From positions 1 through 43,690 of the forward strand of contig PLRX01000158.1 of NCBI GenBank assembly GCA_003164095.1: 43,690 nucleotides of DNA. Direction: 5' to 3'. The notes under the pieces were generated by a model. The model ran no database searches. It was not told where the DNA came from and saw only the letters and a program-made list of their open reading frames with translations. The stretch is from Acidimicrobiaceae bacterium (lineage in GTDB: Bacteria > Actinomycetota > Acidimicrobiia > Acidimicrobiales > RAAP-2). A program made the translations under genes and the position numbers. This document shows, one piece after another, positions 1-8,033 of this stretch; within the stretch, counting starts at the first letter, position 1, and every line of letters begins with the position of its first letter.

Positions 1-79
1 CACCCGCCACCAGACGACGAACGGAGCCTGTTCGACCGACCGCCCGAGGTCGTCCCGAGGCGCTGACCCCCGCGGGCGA

Positions 80-99
80 CGCTCTCCGATCGGAGGGCG
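80..99 (-). terminator. Hairpin after the thioesterase gene
   Basis: An inverted repeat directly follows the thioesterase stop codon on the minus strand. Its core CTCCGATCGGAG (84-95) is a perfect 12-base palindrome. Flanking pairs extend it to an 8-position stem with one imperfect pair around a GATC loop. There is no T-tract, so intrinsic termination is only a possibility. Nothing else is recognised in bases 1-100. Confidence 0.35.
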
Positions 100-100
100 C

Positions 101-901
101 TCAGGCCCGGGGCACCAGCGCCAGCTGACGCGACTGGGCCACCAACCGACCATCGACATCCCAGACCTCGCCATCCTCCTCGAGGAAGCCCCCGGTGACG
201 AACCGGGTGGTGAACTGACAGCGGAGCGGGCCGGGCACGGGACGCGTGCGCAGGTGACAGGTCAGCTCGACCGTCGGGGTCCAGGCGACCGGCAGGTTCG
301 TGTTGAAGATGGTGGGTGGAAAGGCATCGAGCGCGCACAGCAAGGCAACTGTGTCCGTCGACTCACCCTGGAGGAGCTGGAACCAACCACGGACGCGGGC
401 GATGCCGCTCCGCTCGCCTTCGGCGAATCCCACATCGTCCGGGTGGAGGTGGAGTTCGACCTTGCCCATGAACGGGGGCGGGAAGGTGTCGGTGGCCGCG
501 ACGTGCACACATTCGTCGACCGGTGGGAGGTCGGGAGGGTAACCGTCGACCAGCAGGGCACCATGGTCCTCATCGAGGTCGCCGAAGGTGCCGAGCACGG
601 TCAGGAGCGGACGGCCATTGGCCATCAGGCTTGCGCGCCCGGTGGCGAACCGCTTCCCCTCCTTGACCACGTCGGTGGCGATCTCTACAGCACCTGGCTT
701 GCCGGGGGCGAGGTAGTGGCCGGTAATCGTGACCGGGTCCGGGCGCCCGGTGGCGTCGAGTAGCGCACGGGCGGCGATGCTCAGCAGGTAGCCCCCGTTG
801 GCGTTACCGGCGATGTCCCAACCGGGCAGGATCTCGGCGCTGAAGGTCCCGGCCCCGGTCGGAGCGACGGCCGTGGCCGCGGCGAAAGGTCCAGTCGTCA
901 T
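101..901 (-). CDS. TesB-like acyl-CoA thioesterase family protein
   Basis: This 266-residue protein reads as a double-hotdog thioesterase of the TesB/4HBT_3 type, which hydrolyses acyl-CoA to free acid and CoA. The first hotdog carries the family's NANGGYL segment (about residues 33-39), and the length fits two fused hotdog units. The ATG at 901 has a GGAG-like Shine-Dalgarno sequence just upstream. It is the last gene of the leftward series that starts with the TetR gene, separated by 132 bases from the oxidoreductase before it. In this context it may release acyl groups made by the P450/dehydrogenase pathway. The family is fairly secure; the substrate is unknown. Confidence 0.75.
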   Translation of the reverse strand: MTTGPFAAATAVAPTGAGTFSAEILPGWDIAGNANGGYLLSIAARALLDATGRPDPVTITGHYLAPGKPGAVEIATDVVKEGKRFATGRASLMANGRPLLTVLGTFGDLDEDHGALLVDGYPPDLPPVDECVHVAATDTFPPPFMGKVELHLHPDDVGFAEGERSGIARVRGWFQLLQGESTDTVALLCALDAFPPTIFNTNLPVAWTPTVELTCHLRTRPVPGPLRCQFTTRFVTGGFLEEDGEVWDVDGRLVAQSRQLALVPRA

Positions 902-1033
902 CCGTGACTCCGATCATGTGTAACGGCAGGACCTGGCGGTCCGGGCCGTGTGACCCGAGGGTAGCGACCACGAAACGGCGTCCGGTCGGCGTCCGGTCGC
1001 CGCGGCGTCACCCGCGAGTCCGGTCCGAACGCG

Positions 1034-2128
1034 TCAGACCAGCGATGCCGGATCGATACCGATGCCCCCGGACTCGTTGCTGGCGTAGGCGGCCAGGGCG
1101 AGCCGCAGCACGTCGAGGGCCTGATCGGCTCCCCACAGGAGCGGCCCCTCGCCCGTTCGCAGGAACCGCAACCAGTGGCGGCCCGAGTCACGGAAGCTGC
1201 TGGCCCAGTCGTCGTCGAGGGCGTGATGGGAGCGGAGTTCGCCGTCACGGTAGACCTCGAGACTCGGCTCCTGGAGCCCACGGGCCGTGCAGCGGTTGAC
1301 GCGGGCGAAGCCATGGCGACCCGTCACCTCCCAGCGCTCGTCGTTCGTGTAGTAGTCCGAGCGCAGGAACATGTCGACGGCCAGGGTGATGTCCCACACG
1401 CCGCGCACGCCGTTCGAGTGCTCCCACACGAGCGTGGTGGGGGCGTCGACGCCGATCCCCGGGATCACCTCCGTGTTCCCGATCCAGGCCCGGACTTCCC
1501 GGACCGGTCCGAAGAGCCACAGAGCGGTGGAGAGTTTGTGCCAGCCGTCATCGAACAGGAGGGTGCCCCGACCACGCTGGGCCTGGGCGAACTGCCGGTC
1601 ATAGGTGCCACCGGGTACGTTCCAGCCGCCGCGGCCGCTGGCCACCATCTTGAGGTGGTAGCCGACCACCTCCCCGATCTCGCCGGAGTCGACCACCTGC
1701 TTCAGTCGTCGCAGCGGCTCGTAGAAGACGTAGTTCTCCATCACCCGTAGGTGTCGTCCGGACGCCCCGGCGGCGGCGGCCATCCCGACCGCCTCGTCCA
1801 GGTCGTTGCAGATCGGCTTCTGGAGGTTGACGTGCCAGCCGTTGCCGAGCAGCTCGGACACACCCTCGGCATGGTGGGCGATCGGGAGCAGGGCCTCGAC
1901 GGCGTCGAACTCGAGCCCGGCGGCGGCGAGCCGGTCGACCGATTCGAACGTGGCGGCGTCCGGCCAGTCGGCCTGCCGCTCGAGTCGTCGATCCTCGCTC
2001 GGGTCGACCAGGGCCACGACCTCGACGTCAGGGTTGCCCCGGTAGGCGAGACGGTTCAGGTCGTAGATCCGGCCGAGCCCGACGAAGGCAGCACGCACCG
2101 GGCGGTCGGGAACGGCAGGCGACGGCAT
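1034..2128 (-). CDS. Gfo/Idh/MocA-family NAD(P)-dependent oxidoreductase
   Basis: This 364-residue protein has an N-terminal Rossmann fold with VGLGRIYD (about 16-23) and VALVDPSEDR (38-47), followed by the C-terminal alpha/beta domain of the Gfo/Idh/MocA family. That family oxidises or reduces sugars, cyclitols and other alcohols with NAD(P). The usual EKP cofactor/catalytic motif reads QKP here (103-105), while the DxGxH element (193-197) is retained. An ATG at 2128 gives a normal family length; the same frame stays open upstream but that sequence is not protein-like. It lies 47 bases after the NTF2-like gene and probably belongs to the same transcript. Substrate unknown. Confidence 0.82.
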   Translation of the reverse strand: MPSPAVPDRPVRAAFVGLGRIYDLNRLAYRGNPDVEVVALVDPSEDRRLERQADWPDAATFESVDRLAAAGLEFDAVEALLPIAHHAEGVSELLGNGWHVNLQKPICNDLDEAVGMAAAAGASGRHLRVMENYVFYEPLRRLKQVVDSGEIGEVVGYHLKMVASGRGGWNVPGGTYDRQFAQAQRGRGTLLFDDGWHKLSTALWLFGPVREVRAWIGNTEVIPGIGVDAPTTLVWEHSNGVRGVWDITLAVDMFLRSDYYTNDERWEVTGRHGFARVNRCTARGLQEPSLEVYRDGELRSHHALDDDWASSFRDSGRHWLRFLRTGEGPLLWGADQALDVLRLALAAYASNESGGIGIDPASLV

Positions 2129-2175
2129 CGCCGCAATGATGTCAGTCTTCCGTCGGAAGCAATGAATCCTGCGGC

Positions 2176-2757
2176 TCAGGCGCCGCCCAGGACTGTCGGC
2201 TCCACGCCGTCCCACAGGCCGACGGTGGACTTGCCGACCGGGTAGTGCCCGGGCTGGCGTCCTGAACCCATCGTCTCGAGACGGGCCTTCATGCCGGGGC
2301 TGAGTGCGTCGGCCTGGATCATCTCGATGTAGGTGGCCGTGGCATTGCCCACGTCGAAGAAGTCGCGTTGCCAGCTCCACTGGTGGTTGCCGCCGTAGCG
2401 GAACCAACTGCCGCCGAGCCCGGCGATCTCGTAGTGGCTGCCATCGGCCCGGGTGGCATCGGCCACCTGCTTCCAGAGGCCGAGGATCTCACCCTGGAGG
2501 TCGTCGATGAGGATGCGCATGTAGGGGTAGGTCCACCCGCCGAGGCCCTCCATCTCCAGGCCGACCGCATACTCCCGGATCTGGTCTCGGCCCACGGCCA
2601 TGAACTCGTCGTTCGGCCCGACGTTCCATCCGTAGGTGGCGTCCTCGGTGTACATGTCGGCGAGCGGCAGCCAGTTGAGCTCCTCCTCGCACTTCTTGTT
2701 CAGGTCGAGCCAGAGCTGCATGGTCTCTTCGAGCTCACTGCGTGGGTACGTCGGCAC
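2176..2757 (-). CDS. NTF2/SnoaL-like protein
   Basis: This 193-residue soluble protein looks like an NTF2-like (SnoaL/ketosteroid-isomerase) cone fold: an early helix, a conserved 'EDATYGWNVG' stretch and alternating aromatic strands (WFRYGG, WSWQRDFF). Such proteins bind or isomerise hydrophobic ring compounds, but many are uncharacterised. The GTG start at 2757 is chosen because AAGGAG lies 7 bases upstream. It sits 61 bases after the ferredoxin gene. M. tuberculosis also carries an NTF2-fold protein (Rv0760c) beside its cyp51 cluster, which supports a pathway role. No catalytic residues can be assigned with confidence. Confidence 0.65.
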   Translation of the reverse strand: MPTYPRSELEETMQLWLDLNKKCEEELNWLPLADMYTEDATYGWNVGPNDEFMAVGRDQIREYAVGLEMEGLGGWTYPYMRILIDDLQGEILGLWKQVADATRADGSHYEIAGLGGSWFRYGGNHQWSWQRDFFDVGNATATYIEMIQADALSPGMKARLETMGSGRQPGHYPVGKSTVGLWDGVEPTVLGGA

Positions 2758-2818
2758 GGGGCGACTCCTTGTCGTGTCGGATGATCGGTACGCGGGGTGA
2801 AGGTGGGATGGAACGGTG

Positions 2819-3013
2819 TTAGTCGTCCACCAGCGAAAGGGCATGTGTCGGGCAGAAGCGGACGGCGGCCTCGAGCTCGGATCGCCGGTCCTCGGAAGGA
2901 GCGGTGTCGAGCACGACCACTTGGTGATCCTTGCCGACCTCGAACACGCCGGGGGCCTCGGACTCGCAGACGCCGTGGCCCTGGCAGAGGTCCCTGTCGA
3001 CGACGATGCGCAT
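2819..3013 (-). CDS. Single-cluster ferredoxin partner of P450
   Basis: This 64-residue ferredoxin has Cys10-x2-His13-x2-Cys16 and a later Cys54-Pro. In this CxxHxxC...CP arrangement His replaces one of the usual cysteines, as is typical of the 3Fe-4S or atypical 4Fe-4S ferredoxins that feed electrons to bacterial P450s. The ATG overlaps the CYP51-like stop codon in a TGATG junction, so the two are translationally coupled and this is very likely its redox partner. The M. tuberculosis equivalent would be Rv0763c, next to cyp51. No ferredoxin reductase is encoded in the window. Confidence 0.92.
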   Translation of the reverse strand: MRIVVDRDLCQGHGVCESEAPGVFEVGKDHQVVVLDTAPSEDRRSELEAAVRFCPTHALSLVDD

Positions 3014-4401
3014 CAGGCGGCACCCCCGGTGCTCCGGGCCACCGCCCGCCGGCGGTAGCGGACGACGCAGGGCTGCTGGAGCTGGACGACCATCTTGGAG
3101 TGGTCGTTGCGGTAGGTCTCTGGCGACTGGGCCGGCTCGAACTCCCAGTCGAGGAGCAGGACGCTGAAGATGGCCTTGAGCTGCATCATGGCGAAGGCCT
3201 GACCGACGCAGCGGTGACGGCCGGCGCCGAACGGGATCCATGTCCATGGGTTGAGGCGGTCCTCATCACGCGGGTCGAGGTACCGGTCGGGCTGGAAGGC
3301 GTCGGCGTCGGGGAAGTCCTCGGGGATCCTGTTCGAGACGGCAGGACTGGCCGCAACCATCTGACCCTCGTGGATGGCATAACCCTCGACCTCGAGCTCC
3401 TCCTTTGCCACCCGTAGGAGCAGGATGAGCGGTGGGTGGAGCCGGAGTGCCTCCTTGATCGACGACTCGAGCAGGGGCATCTCGCGCAGTGCCTGGTAGC
3501 TCACCTCGGCGCCGTCGACGTACAGCTCGGCGAGCTCGTCGTCGACGCGGGCCAGGACCTCCGGGTGGCGGAGCCATTCGATGAGCGTCCAGGCGGCCGT
3601 GCCCGAGGTCGTGTGGTGTCCGGCGAACATCATCGAGATGAACATCCCGGTCACTTCGTCGGGAAGGAAGCGGTCGGTACCGTCGGGGTTCTTGATCGAC
3701 ATCAGCACGTCGACCAGGTCGCGGTCGTCGTCGGACACGGGCGGTCCGGCCGCCCGACGCTCCATGATCCCCTGGATCAGCGACACGAGCTCGGCACGGG
3801 CTGCGTCGCGCTTGTGGAAGCTCTCGATGTCGGCATAGGGGTCGACGTAGGCGATGGCGTCGGTGCCCTGTTCGAGGTCGTGGAAGAGCTTGGCGAAGCG
3901 CCCGTCGAGCTGCTCCCGGAAGCGCTTCCCGACCAGGCAGGCCGAGGAGGTGTACATGAAGAGCTCGGCGAACCACTCGAGGAGGTCGATCTCGCCCTCG
4001 TCGTCCCAGTCGCCCACCATCCGCTCGACCTCGGAGGCGATGGTGGCCGCGTGGCCGCGCATGAACTTGTCGCGCAGCGCCTGGTTGTGCAGCATCTCCC
4101 TCCGGCGCTCCGGCGACGCGTCGAACACGACACCCTCGCCGAAGACGGGGGTCATGAACGGATAGGCCTCGGCCTGGTCGAGGACGTCCTCCGGTGAGCG
4201 GAAGAAGAATTCGTTTGCTTCGGCCCCGCTGAGTAGCACGACGTCCCGGTCGGCCAGACGGAACATCCCCACGTCGCCGCACTCGGACCGGACCCGCTCC
4301 ATGAGGGCGATCGGGTCGGTGCGCAGTTCCTCCAGGTGGCCCGTGGCCCCCTCGCCCCCGGAGACCCGCGCGGGCTCCCTGACTCCTGTGTCGACAGCCA
4401 T
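3013..4401 (-). CDS. cyp51: CYP51-like cytochrome P450 (sterol 14-alpha-demethylase family)
   Basis: This 462-residue P450 shows the full family architecture. The CYP51 B' signature is Y80...PVFGEGVVFD (80-94), the I-helix reads AGHHTT (260-265), ExxR is E317-R320 (KEALR), and the heme loop is FGAGRHRCVG with Cys398 as thiolate ligand. The C-terminal RNDHSKMVVQL block is also characteristic of mycobacterial CYP51. Family members remove the 14-alpha methyl group of sterols using ferredoxin electrons. The ATG at 4401 overlaps the upstream SDR stop (TGATG), and the ferredoxin follows with the same overlap. No sterol-biosynthesis gene is visible, so the natural substrate is uncertain. Confidence 0.9.
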   Translation of the reverse strand: MAVDTGVREPARVSGGEGATGHLEELRTDPIALMERVRSECGDVGMFRLADRDVVLLSGAEANEFFFRSPEDVLDQAEAYPFMTPVFGEGVVFDASPERRREMLHNQALRDKFMRGHAATIASEVERMVGDWDDEGEIDLLEWFAELFMYTSSACLVGKRFREQLDGRFAKLFHDLEQGTDAIAYVDPYADIESFHKRDAARAELVSLIQGIMERRAAGPPVSDDDRDLVDVLMSIKNPDGTDRFLPDEVTGMFISMMFAGHHTTSGTAAWTLIEWLRHPEVLARVDDELAELYVDGAEVSYQALREMPLLESSIKEALRLHPPLILLLRVAKEELEVEGYAIHEGQMVAASPAVSNRIPEDFPDADAFQPDRYLDPRDEDRLNPWTWIPFGAGRHRCVGQAFAMMQLKAIFSVLLLDWEFEPAQSPETYRNDHSKMVVQLQQPCVVRYRRRAVARSTGGAA

Positions 4402-5201
4402 CACTGGCCTCCTTGCTCGTTGTCCGGCGGCACGATGGGCGCCTCCGGTTGGATCTCCATGACGGTGGCGTGCACGCCACGGGGAAGTGCGACCACGGCG
4501 CAGACGGCCTGGGCCACGCCGTCGGGCCGCATGAAATTGGAGTGGCGGGCGAATCCCCAGGCCGCCCACTGCTCGATGATCTCGCCGGTCACCACCGGGT
4601 CCCAGTCCAAGCCCATGCCGGTCATGGTCGGCCCCGGGCGGAGGATGGTGGCGCGCACGCCGGTGCCCTCGAGCTCCATCTGCAGCGAGTGGACGTAGCC
4701 CTCGAGACCCCACTTCGAGGTGACGTAGGCGGCCATGGCCGGTCGGGGTCGCTCGGCCACATCGGAGGTGACGAAGACGACATCACCCCGGCGACGCGAG
4801 ATCATGTCGGGCAGCAGCGCCCGGACCAACCGGTGGGTACCGGTCACGTTGACGGCCAGCACGTCGTCGAGCGACGAGGCATCGGTGTCGAGCACGGCGC
4901 CGGCCATGTTCATGGCGGCGTTGGAGACCACGATCTCCACTTCGCCGAGGGTGTCGACGGCCGAGGCGGCGAACTGTTCGACCGAGTCGTCGTCGGTCAG
5001 GTCCAGGTGGATGGCGACCGCCTCGCCGCCCGCCTCACGGATTGCGACCGCTGCGTCTTCGCAGTCGGCGACGCGTCGCGCCCCCAGCGCCACCGGGTGG
5101 CCGAGCGCGGCCAGGGCGGCAGCTGTCGACCGGCCGATCCCGGACGAGGCGCCCGTCACCACCGCGGGGCGTCGGTCGGGGTTCGGAGGGAACTTCGGCA
5201 T
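4401..5201 (-). CDS. Short-chain dehydrogenase/reductase
   Basis: This 266-residue classical SDR has a cofactor-binding TGASSGIG (16-23), an NAA motif (94-96) and the catalytic set Ser146, Tyr159, Lys163. It would oxidise an alcohol or reduce a ketone with NAD(P). It sits between the two P450 genes with one-base TGATG overlaps at both ends, so it is an obligate part of this operon. It probably acts on a product of one of the P450s. By position and size it corresponds to Rv0765c of M. tuberculosis. Substrate not predictable from sequence. Confidence 0.9.
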   Translation of the reverse strand: MPKFPPNPDRRPAVVTGASSGIGRSTAAALAALGHPVALGARRVADCEDAAVAIREAGGEAVAIHLDLTDDDSVEQFAASAVDTLGEVEIVVSNAAMNMAGAVLDTDASSLDDVLAVNVTGTHRLVRALLPDMISRRRGDVVFVTSDVAERPRPAMAAYVTSKWGLEGYVHSLQMELEGTGVRATILRPGPTMTGMGLDWDPVVTGEIIEQWAAWGFARHSNFMRPDGVAQAVCAVVALPRGVHATVMEIQPEAPIVPPDNEQGGQ

Positions 5202-6406
5202 CAGCGGAGCGTCACTGTCGTCGGCAGGGCGGCGAGACCGCGGACGTTGATGGAGTGGACGCGCTCGACGCCGGCCGGGTCGACGTCGTAGGTGGCGACC
5301 CGCGCGACGAGCTCGGTGAGTGCGATCCTCGCCTCCAGCCGGGCCAGTGGCGCACCCATGCAGAAGTGGCGACCACTGCCGAAGCTCACGAGGGCCTTGG
5401 TGTCGCGGTCGAGGTCGTAACGCTCGGGATCGGGGAAGACGGCCTCGTCCCGGTTGGCCGATCCGACCAGCAGCAGGACCCGGTCGCCCTCTGGGATCGA
5501 GGTGCCGTGCAGGTGGAGGGGCTGTCGGGTCATTCGCAGCAGCATCTGGCTCGAGGTGTCGTAGCGGAGGGTCTCCTCCACCCAGTTCGGGACACGGCTG
5601 GCGTCGTCGAACGGCTTCGCCCGCTCGTCGGGATGGCGCCAGCCCCAGTACCAGGCGTTGCCGAGCAGCTTCGTGGTGGTCTCGTTGCCGGCGACCACCA
5701 TGAGGAAGAGGAAGGCGACGATCTCCTCGTCGGTGAGCTTGTCGCCGTCGATCTCGGCGTCGAGGAGGGCGGAGGTGAGGTCGTCGCGGCGGGACGCCCG
5801 GCGTTCGTCGACCATGGCCTGGTAGTAGACGACGAGGGTCAGGGCCGCCTCCATGCCCTCCGGCGGGACGTCGTAGACGCCGTCGTCGCGGTGCAGCACC
5901 AGGTCGGCCAGTCGGCGTAGTTCGGCCCGATCGGCCACGGGCACGCCCACCAGCTCGGAGATCACGTCCATCGGGACCTTGCCGGCGAAGTCGGCGATGA
6001 AGTCGAACGAGCCCGACTCGAGCGCCGGCTCGAGGTGCTGGAGCGTGATCTCGCGGATCCGCTCCTCCATGGCGTTCACCTTGGTGGGGGTGAACCCTTT
6101 GCCCACCAGCGACCGCATGCGGGTGTGCTTCGGTGGGTCGAGGGCCAGGAAGGACATCATCCGGTGGGCATCGGGACCGAACGCGCTCGGGTCGAGCGAG
6201 ACCCCGTACGCATTGGAGTAGGCGTCGACGTTGCGGAACGCGCCGATCACGTCCTCGTGCCGCGACAGTGCCCAGAAGTCGAACTCGTCGGACCGGTAGA
6301 CCGGTGCCTCCGACCGCAGCCGGGCGTACGTCGGATACGGGTCTTCGTGCATCTCGTACGCGTACGGGTTGTAGGTGACGGGTCCGTCGACCCCGGTGAT
6401 CGTCAT
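5201..6406 (-). CDS. CYP123-like cytochrome P450
   Basis: This 401-residue bacterial P450 has I-helix AGNETTT (239-245), ExxR (E278-R281) and heme loop FGSGRHFCMG with Cys349 as ligand. The N-terminal HEDPYPTYARLR and central FAGKVPMDVISELVGVP resemble mycobacterial CYP123. ATG 6406 is chosen because it overlaps the TetR stop by four bases (ATGA); the open frame upstream is antisense-like noise. It likely shares the downstream ferredoxin with the CYP51-like enzyme. The reaction is probably hydroxylation of a hydrophobic substrate, unknown in detail. Confidence 0.88.
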   Translation of the reverse strand: MTITGVDGPVTYNPYAYEMHEDPYPTYARLRSEAPVYRSDEFDFWALSRHEDVIGAFRNVDAYSNAYGVSLDPSAFGPDAHRMMSFLALDPPKHTRMRSLVGKGFTPTKVNAMEERIREITLQHLEPALESGSFDFIADFAGKVPMDVISELVGVPVADRAELRRLADLVLHRDDGVYDVPPEGMEAALTLVVYYQAMVDERRASRRDDLTSALLDAEIDGDKLTDEEIVAFLFLMVVAGNETTTKLLGNAWYWGWRHPDERAKPFDDASRVPNWVEETLRYDTSSQMLLRMTRQPLHLHGTSIPEGDRVLLLVGSANRDEAVFPDPERYDLDRDTKALVSFGSGRHFCMGAPLARLEARIALTELVARVATYDVDPAGVERVHSINVRGLAALPTTVTLR

Positions 6407-7026
6407 GTGGCGCCTCCGTCGTGGTCGAACAGCAGGGTGGCCGCCTCGGCCACGAAGGCCGGCACGTCGAGGAACGACATGTGCCCGATGCCGGCGGTGA
6501 GCAGTGCGCCGCGGTAGGCGGCCTCGAGTACCCGGACGGCCCGGGGATCGGGTGCGGGCCCGAGTGCAGCGGTCAGGCGGCGGTGCGTCTGCGCCCCGAT
6601 CCGGTCGCGCAGGTGGCTGACATCGGGATGGGGGCTGATGAGCGCCACGGTGCAGGCGTCGACGAGGGCCGGGCTGCTGGCCGCGAACGGGGTCATCTCC
6701 CGGACGGCATGTTCCACCCGCTCGGGCATGGGGACGGTCAGGTCGGCGTCGACGGGTGGCAGTGACTCCATCCGACGCCACAGCACCTCGGCCAGCAGGT
6801 GGTCCTTCGAACTGAAGTAGGTGTAGGCGGTGGCAGGCGCCACCCCGGCACGACGGGCGACGCCCCGGACCGTCAGACCCGCGTAGCCGACTTCCTCGGT
6901 CTCCTCCTCGGCAGCCAGGACGAGCTTGGCCACCACCTCGGCCTGGCGGGCCGTGAGGCGGCGCCGCGTGGCCTCGATGTCGACGAGTCCCGGGCTCTGA
7001 TCGGACAGCGCCGCGGACGAGGTCAC
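6403..7026 (-). CDS. TetR-family transcriptional regulator
   Basis: This 207-residue regulator has an N-terminal TetR helix-turn-helix (about residues 20-75; GLTVRGVARRAGVAPATAYT then YFSSKDHLL) and a C-terminal ligand-binding domain. It is first in the leftward P450 operon, its stop overlaps the CYP123 start (ATGA), and it faces the rightward aldehyde-dehydrogenase operon. It therefore probably controls both from the palindromes at 7081-7108. The GTG at 7026 gives the TetR N-terminus but has no Shine-Dalgarno sequence. Instead it overlaps the stop of an 18-codon ORF in a GTGA junction. A frameshift joining the two frames, or a further-upstream start in the same frame, cannot be excluded. Confidence 0.85.
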   Translation of the reverse strand: MTSSAALSDQSPGLVDIEATRRRLTARQAEVVAKLVLAAEEETEEVGYAGLTVRGVARRAGVAPATAYTYFSSKDHLLAEVLWRRMESLPPVDADLTVPMPERVEHAVREMTPFAASSPALVDACTVALISPHPDVSHLRDRIGAQTHRRLTAALGPAPDPRAVRVLEAAYRGALLTAGIGHMSFLDVPAFVAEAATLLFDHDGGAT

Positions 7027-7079
7027 GCGGCCACGCGGTGTTCGTTGGCCGTGGTCCGGCTCCAGGTGGTGTCGGTCAT
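7023..7079 (-). CDS. Candidate 18-aa leader ORF before the TetR gene
   Basis: An ATG at 7079 opens 18 codons (MTDTTWSRTTANEHRVAA) whose TGA overlaps the TetR GTG as GTGA. The ATG is 8 bases after a TATAGT -10 box on the minus strand, as expected for a leaderless transcript. It may be translated first, with ribosomes re-initiating on tetR, which lacks its own Shine-Dalgarno sequence. Whether the peptide exists is unproven. Confidence 0.35.
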   Translation of the reverse strand: MTDTTWSRTTANEHRVAA

Positions 7080-7080
7080 G

Positions 7081-7108
7081 TGTCCATACTATAGTCCAGA
7101 CACGTGTC
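7081..7108. promoter_or_regulatory. Divergent promoter and TetR operator candidate
   Basis: The intergenic sequence contains a 22-base pseudo-palindrome TGTC-N3-ACTATAGT-N3-GACA (7081-7102) and an overlapping perfect palindrome GACACGTGTC (7099-7108). The central ACTATAGT supplies a -10 hexamer TATAGT on each strand: 7090-7095 rightward and 7093-7088 leftward. A dimeric TetR protein binding here would block both operons at once. Regulation is inferred; the symmetry is directly visible. Confidence 0.65.
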
Positions 7109-7127
7109 CAGCAACGGGGGAGAGGTC

Positions 7128-8033
7128 GTGACCACAGCAACGGGTGCAGTAGACGAGGAGTCGGCCGACCTCCCGACCGTAGGTGTCATCGGGCTCGGGG
7201 CCATCGGGGACGGGGTGGCCGGCAGTGTCCATGCCGCAGGATTCCCGCTCGTGGTCTCGGACATCCGGGAGGAGGCCACGGCCCGGCACGGCGAGCACGG
7301 CGCCGTGGCGGCCTCGCCCGCCGACCTGGCCCGGGCGGCGGACGTCGTGGTCGTGGCGGTGGTCAACGACGAGCAGGTCCACGCCGTCCTGTCCGGTCCC
7401 GACGGCGCCCTGGCGGCTGCCGGACCGGGCACCACGTTCGTGATCGTCAGCACCATCACGCCCGGGTGTGTCCGGTCGGTCGGCGCCGAGGCCGTAGCTG
7501 CAGGCGTCGACCTCGTCGACTGCGGCGTGAGCGGGGGCCCGGCCGCCGCGGCATCGGGCGAGCTGATCTGCATGGTGGGCGGCGACGAGGACGTCGTGGC
7601 CGGCCTCCGACCGGTCTTCGATGCCATGGGGTCCCTGACGGTGCGCATGGGCCCGTTCGGCACCGGGCTGGCGGCAAAGCTGGCCCGCAACCTGGTGCAG
7701 TACGGAGGGTGGCTGGCCGCCTACGAAGGTCAGGTCCTGGCCGAGGCCGCCGGTATCGAACTGTCCAAGCTGGCCCAGGTGATCCGGGCGAGCGACGCCA
7801 AGATCGGAGGCGCCGCGACCCTCATGTTCCGGCCTACGGTGGCGCAGTTCACCGAGGACGACGACCCGGGATTCGTCGGGGCGATGCGGAACGGGGCCGA
7901 TCTGGCCCACAAGGACCTGCTCGCCGCGCTGGCCCTGGGCGACGAGCTGAACGTGGCCCTGCCGTTGGCAGCGATGACCGAGGCCCGTACCGATTTCATC
8001 TTCGGTGTGGCCGGGGACGAGGAGGAACGATGA
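7128..8033 (+). CDS. 3-hydroxyisobutyrate dehydrogenase-like NAD(P) oxidoreductase
   Basis: This 301-residue beta-hydroxyacid dehydrogenase has the nucleotide-binding GLGAIG (22-27), the substrate-binding DCGVSGG (131-137), the catalytic lysine K184 in the GLAAK segment, and HKDLL (261-265). It oxidises a beta-hydroxyacid or similar alcohol with NAD(P). GTG 7128 is preferred over GTG 7104 because a strong GGGGGAGAGG lies just upstream and the predicted transcript starts near 7102. It is the first gene of the rightward operon and overlaps the aldehyde dehydrogenase by ATGA. It matches Rv0770 of M. tuberculosis in type. Confidence 0.85.
   Translation: MTTATGAVDEESADLPTVGVIGLGAIGDGVAGSVHAAGFPLVVSDIREEATARHGEHGAVAASPADLARAADVVVVAVVNDEQVHAVLSGPDGALAAAGPGTTFVIVSTITPGCVRSVGAEAVAAGVDLVDCGVSGGPAAAASGELICMVGGDEDVVAGLRPVFDAMGSLTVRMGPFGTGLAAKLARNLVQYGGWLAAYEGQVLAEAAGIELSKLAQVIRASDAKIGGAATLMFRPTVAQFTEDDDPGFVGAMRNGADLAHKDLLAALALGDELNVALPLAAMTEARTDFIFGVAGDEEER

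Noticed and set aside
2147-2159. CTTCC-GTC-GGAAG inverted repeat between the NTF2-like and Gfo/Idh genes
   Set aside because: A 5-bp stem is too short to distinguish from chance in this GC-rich sequence.
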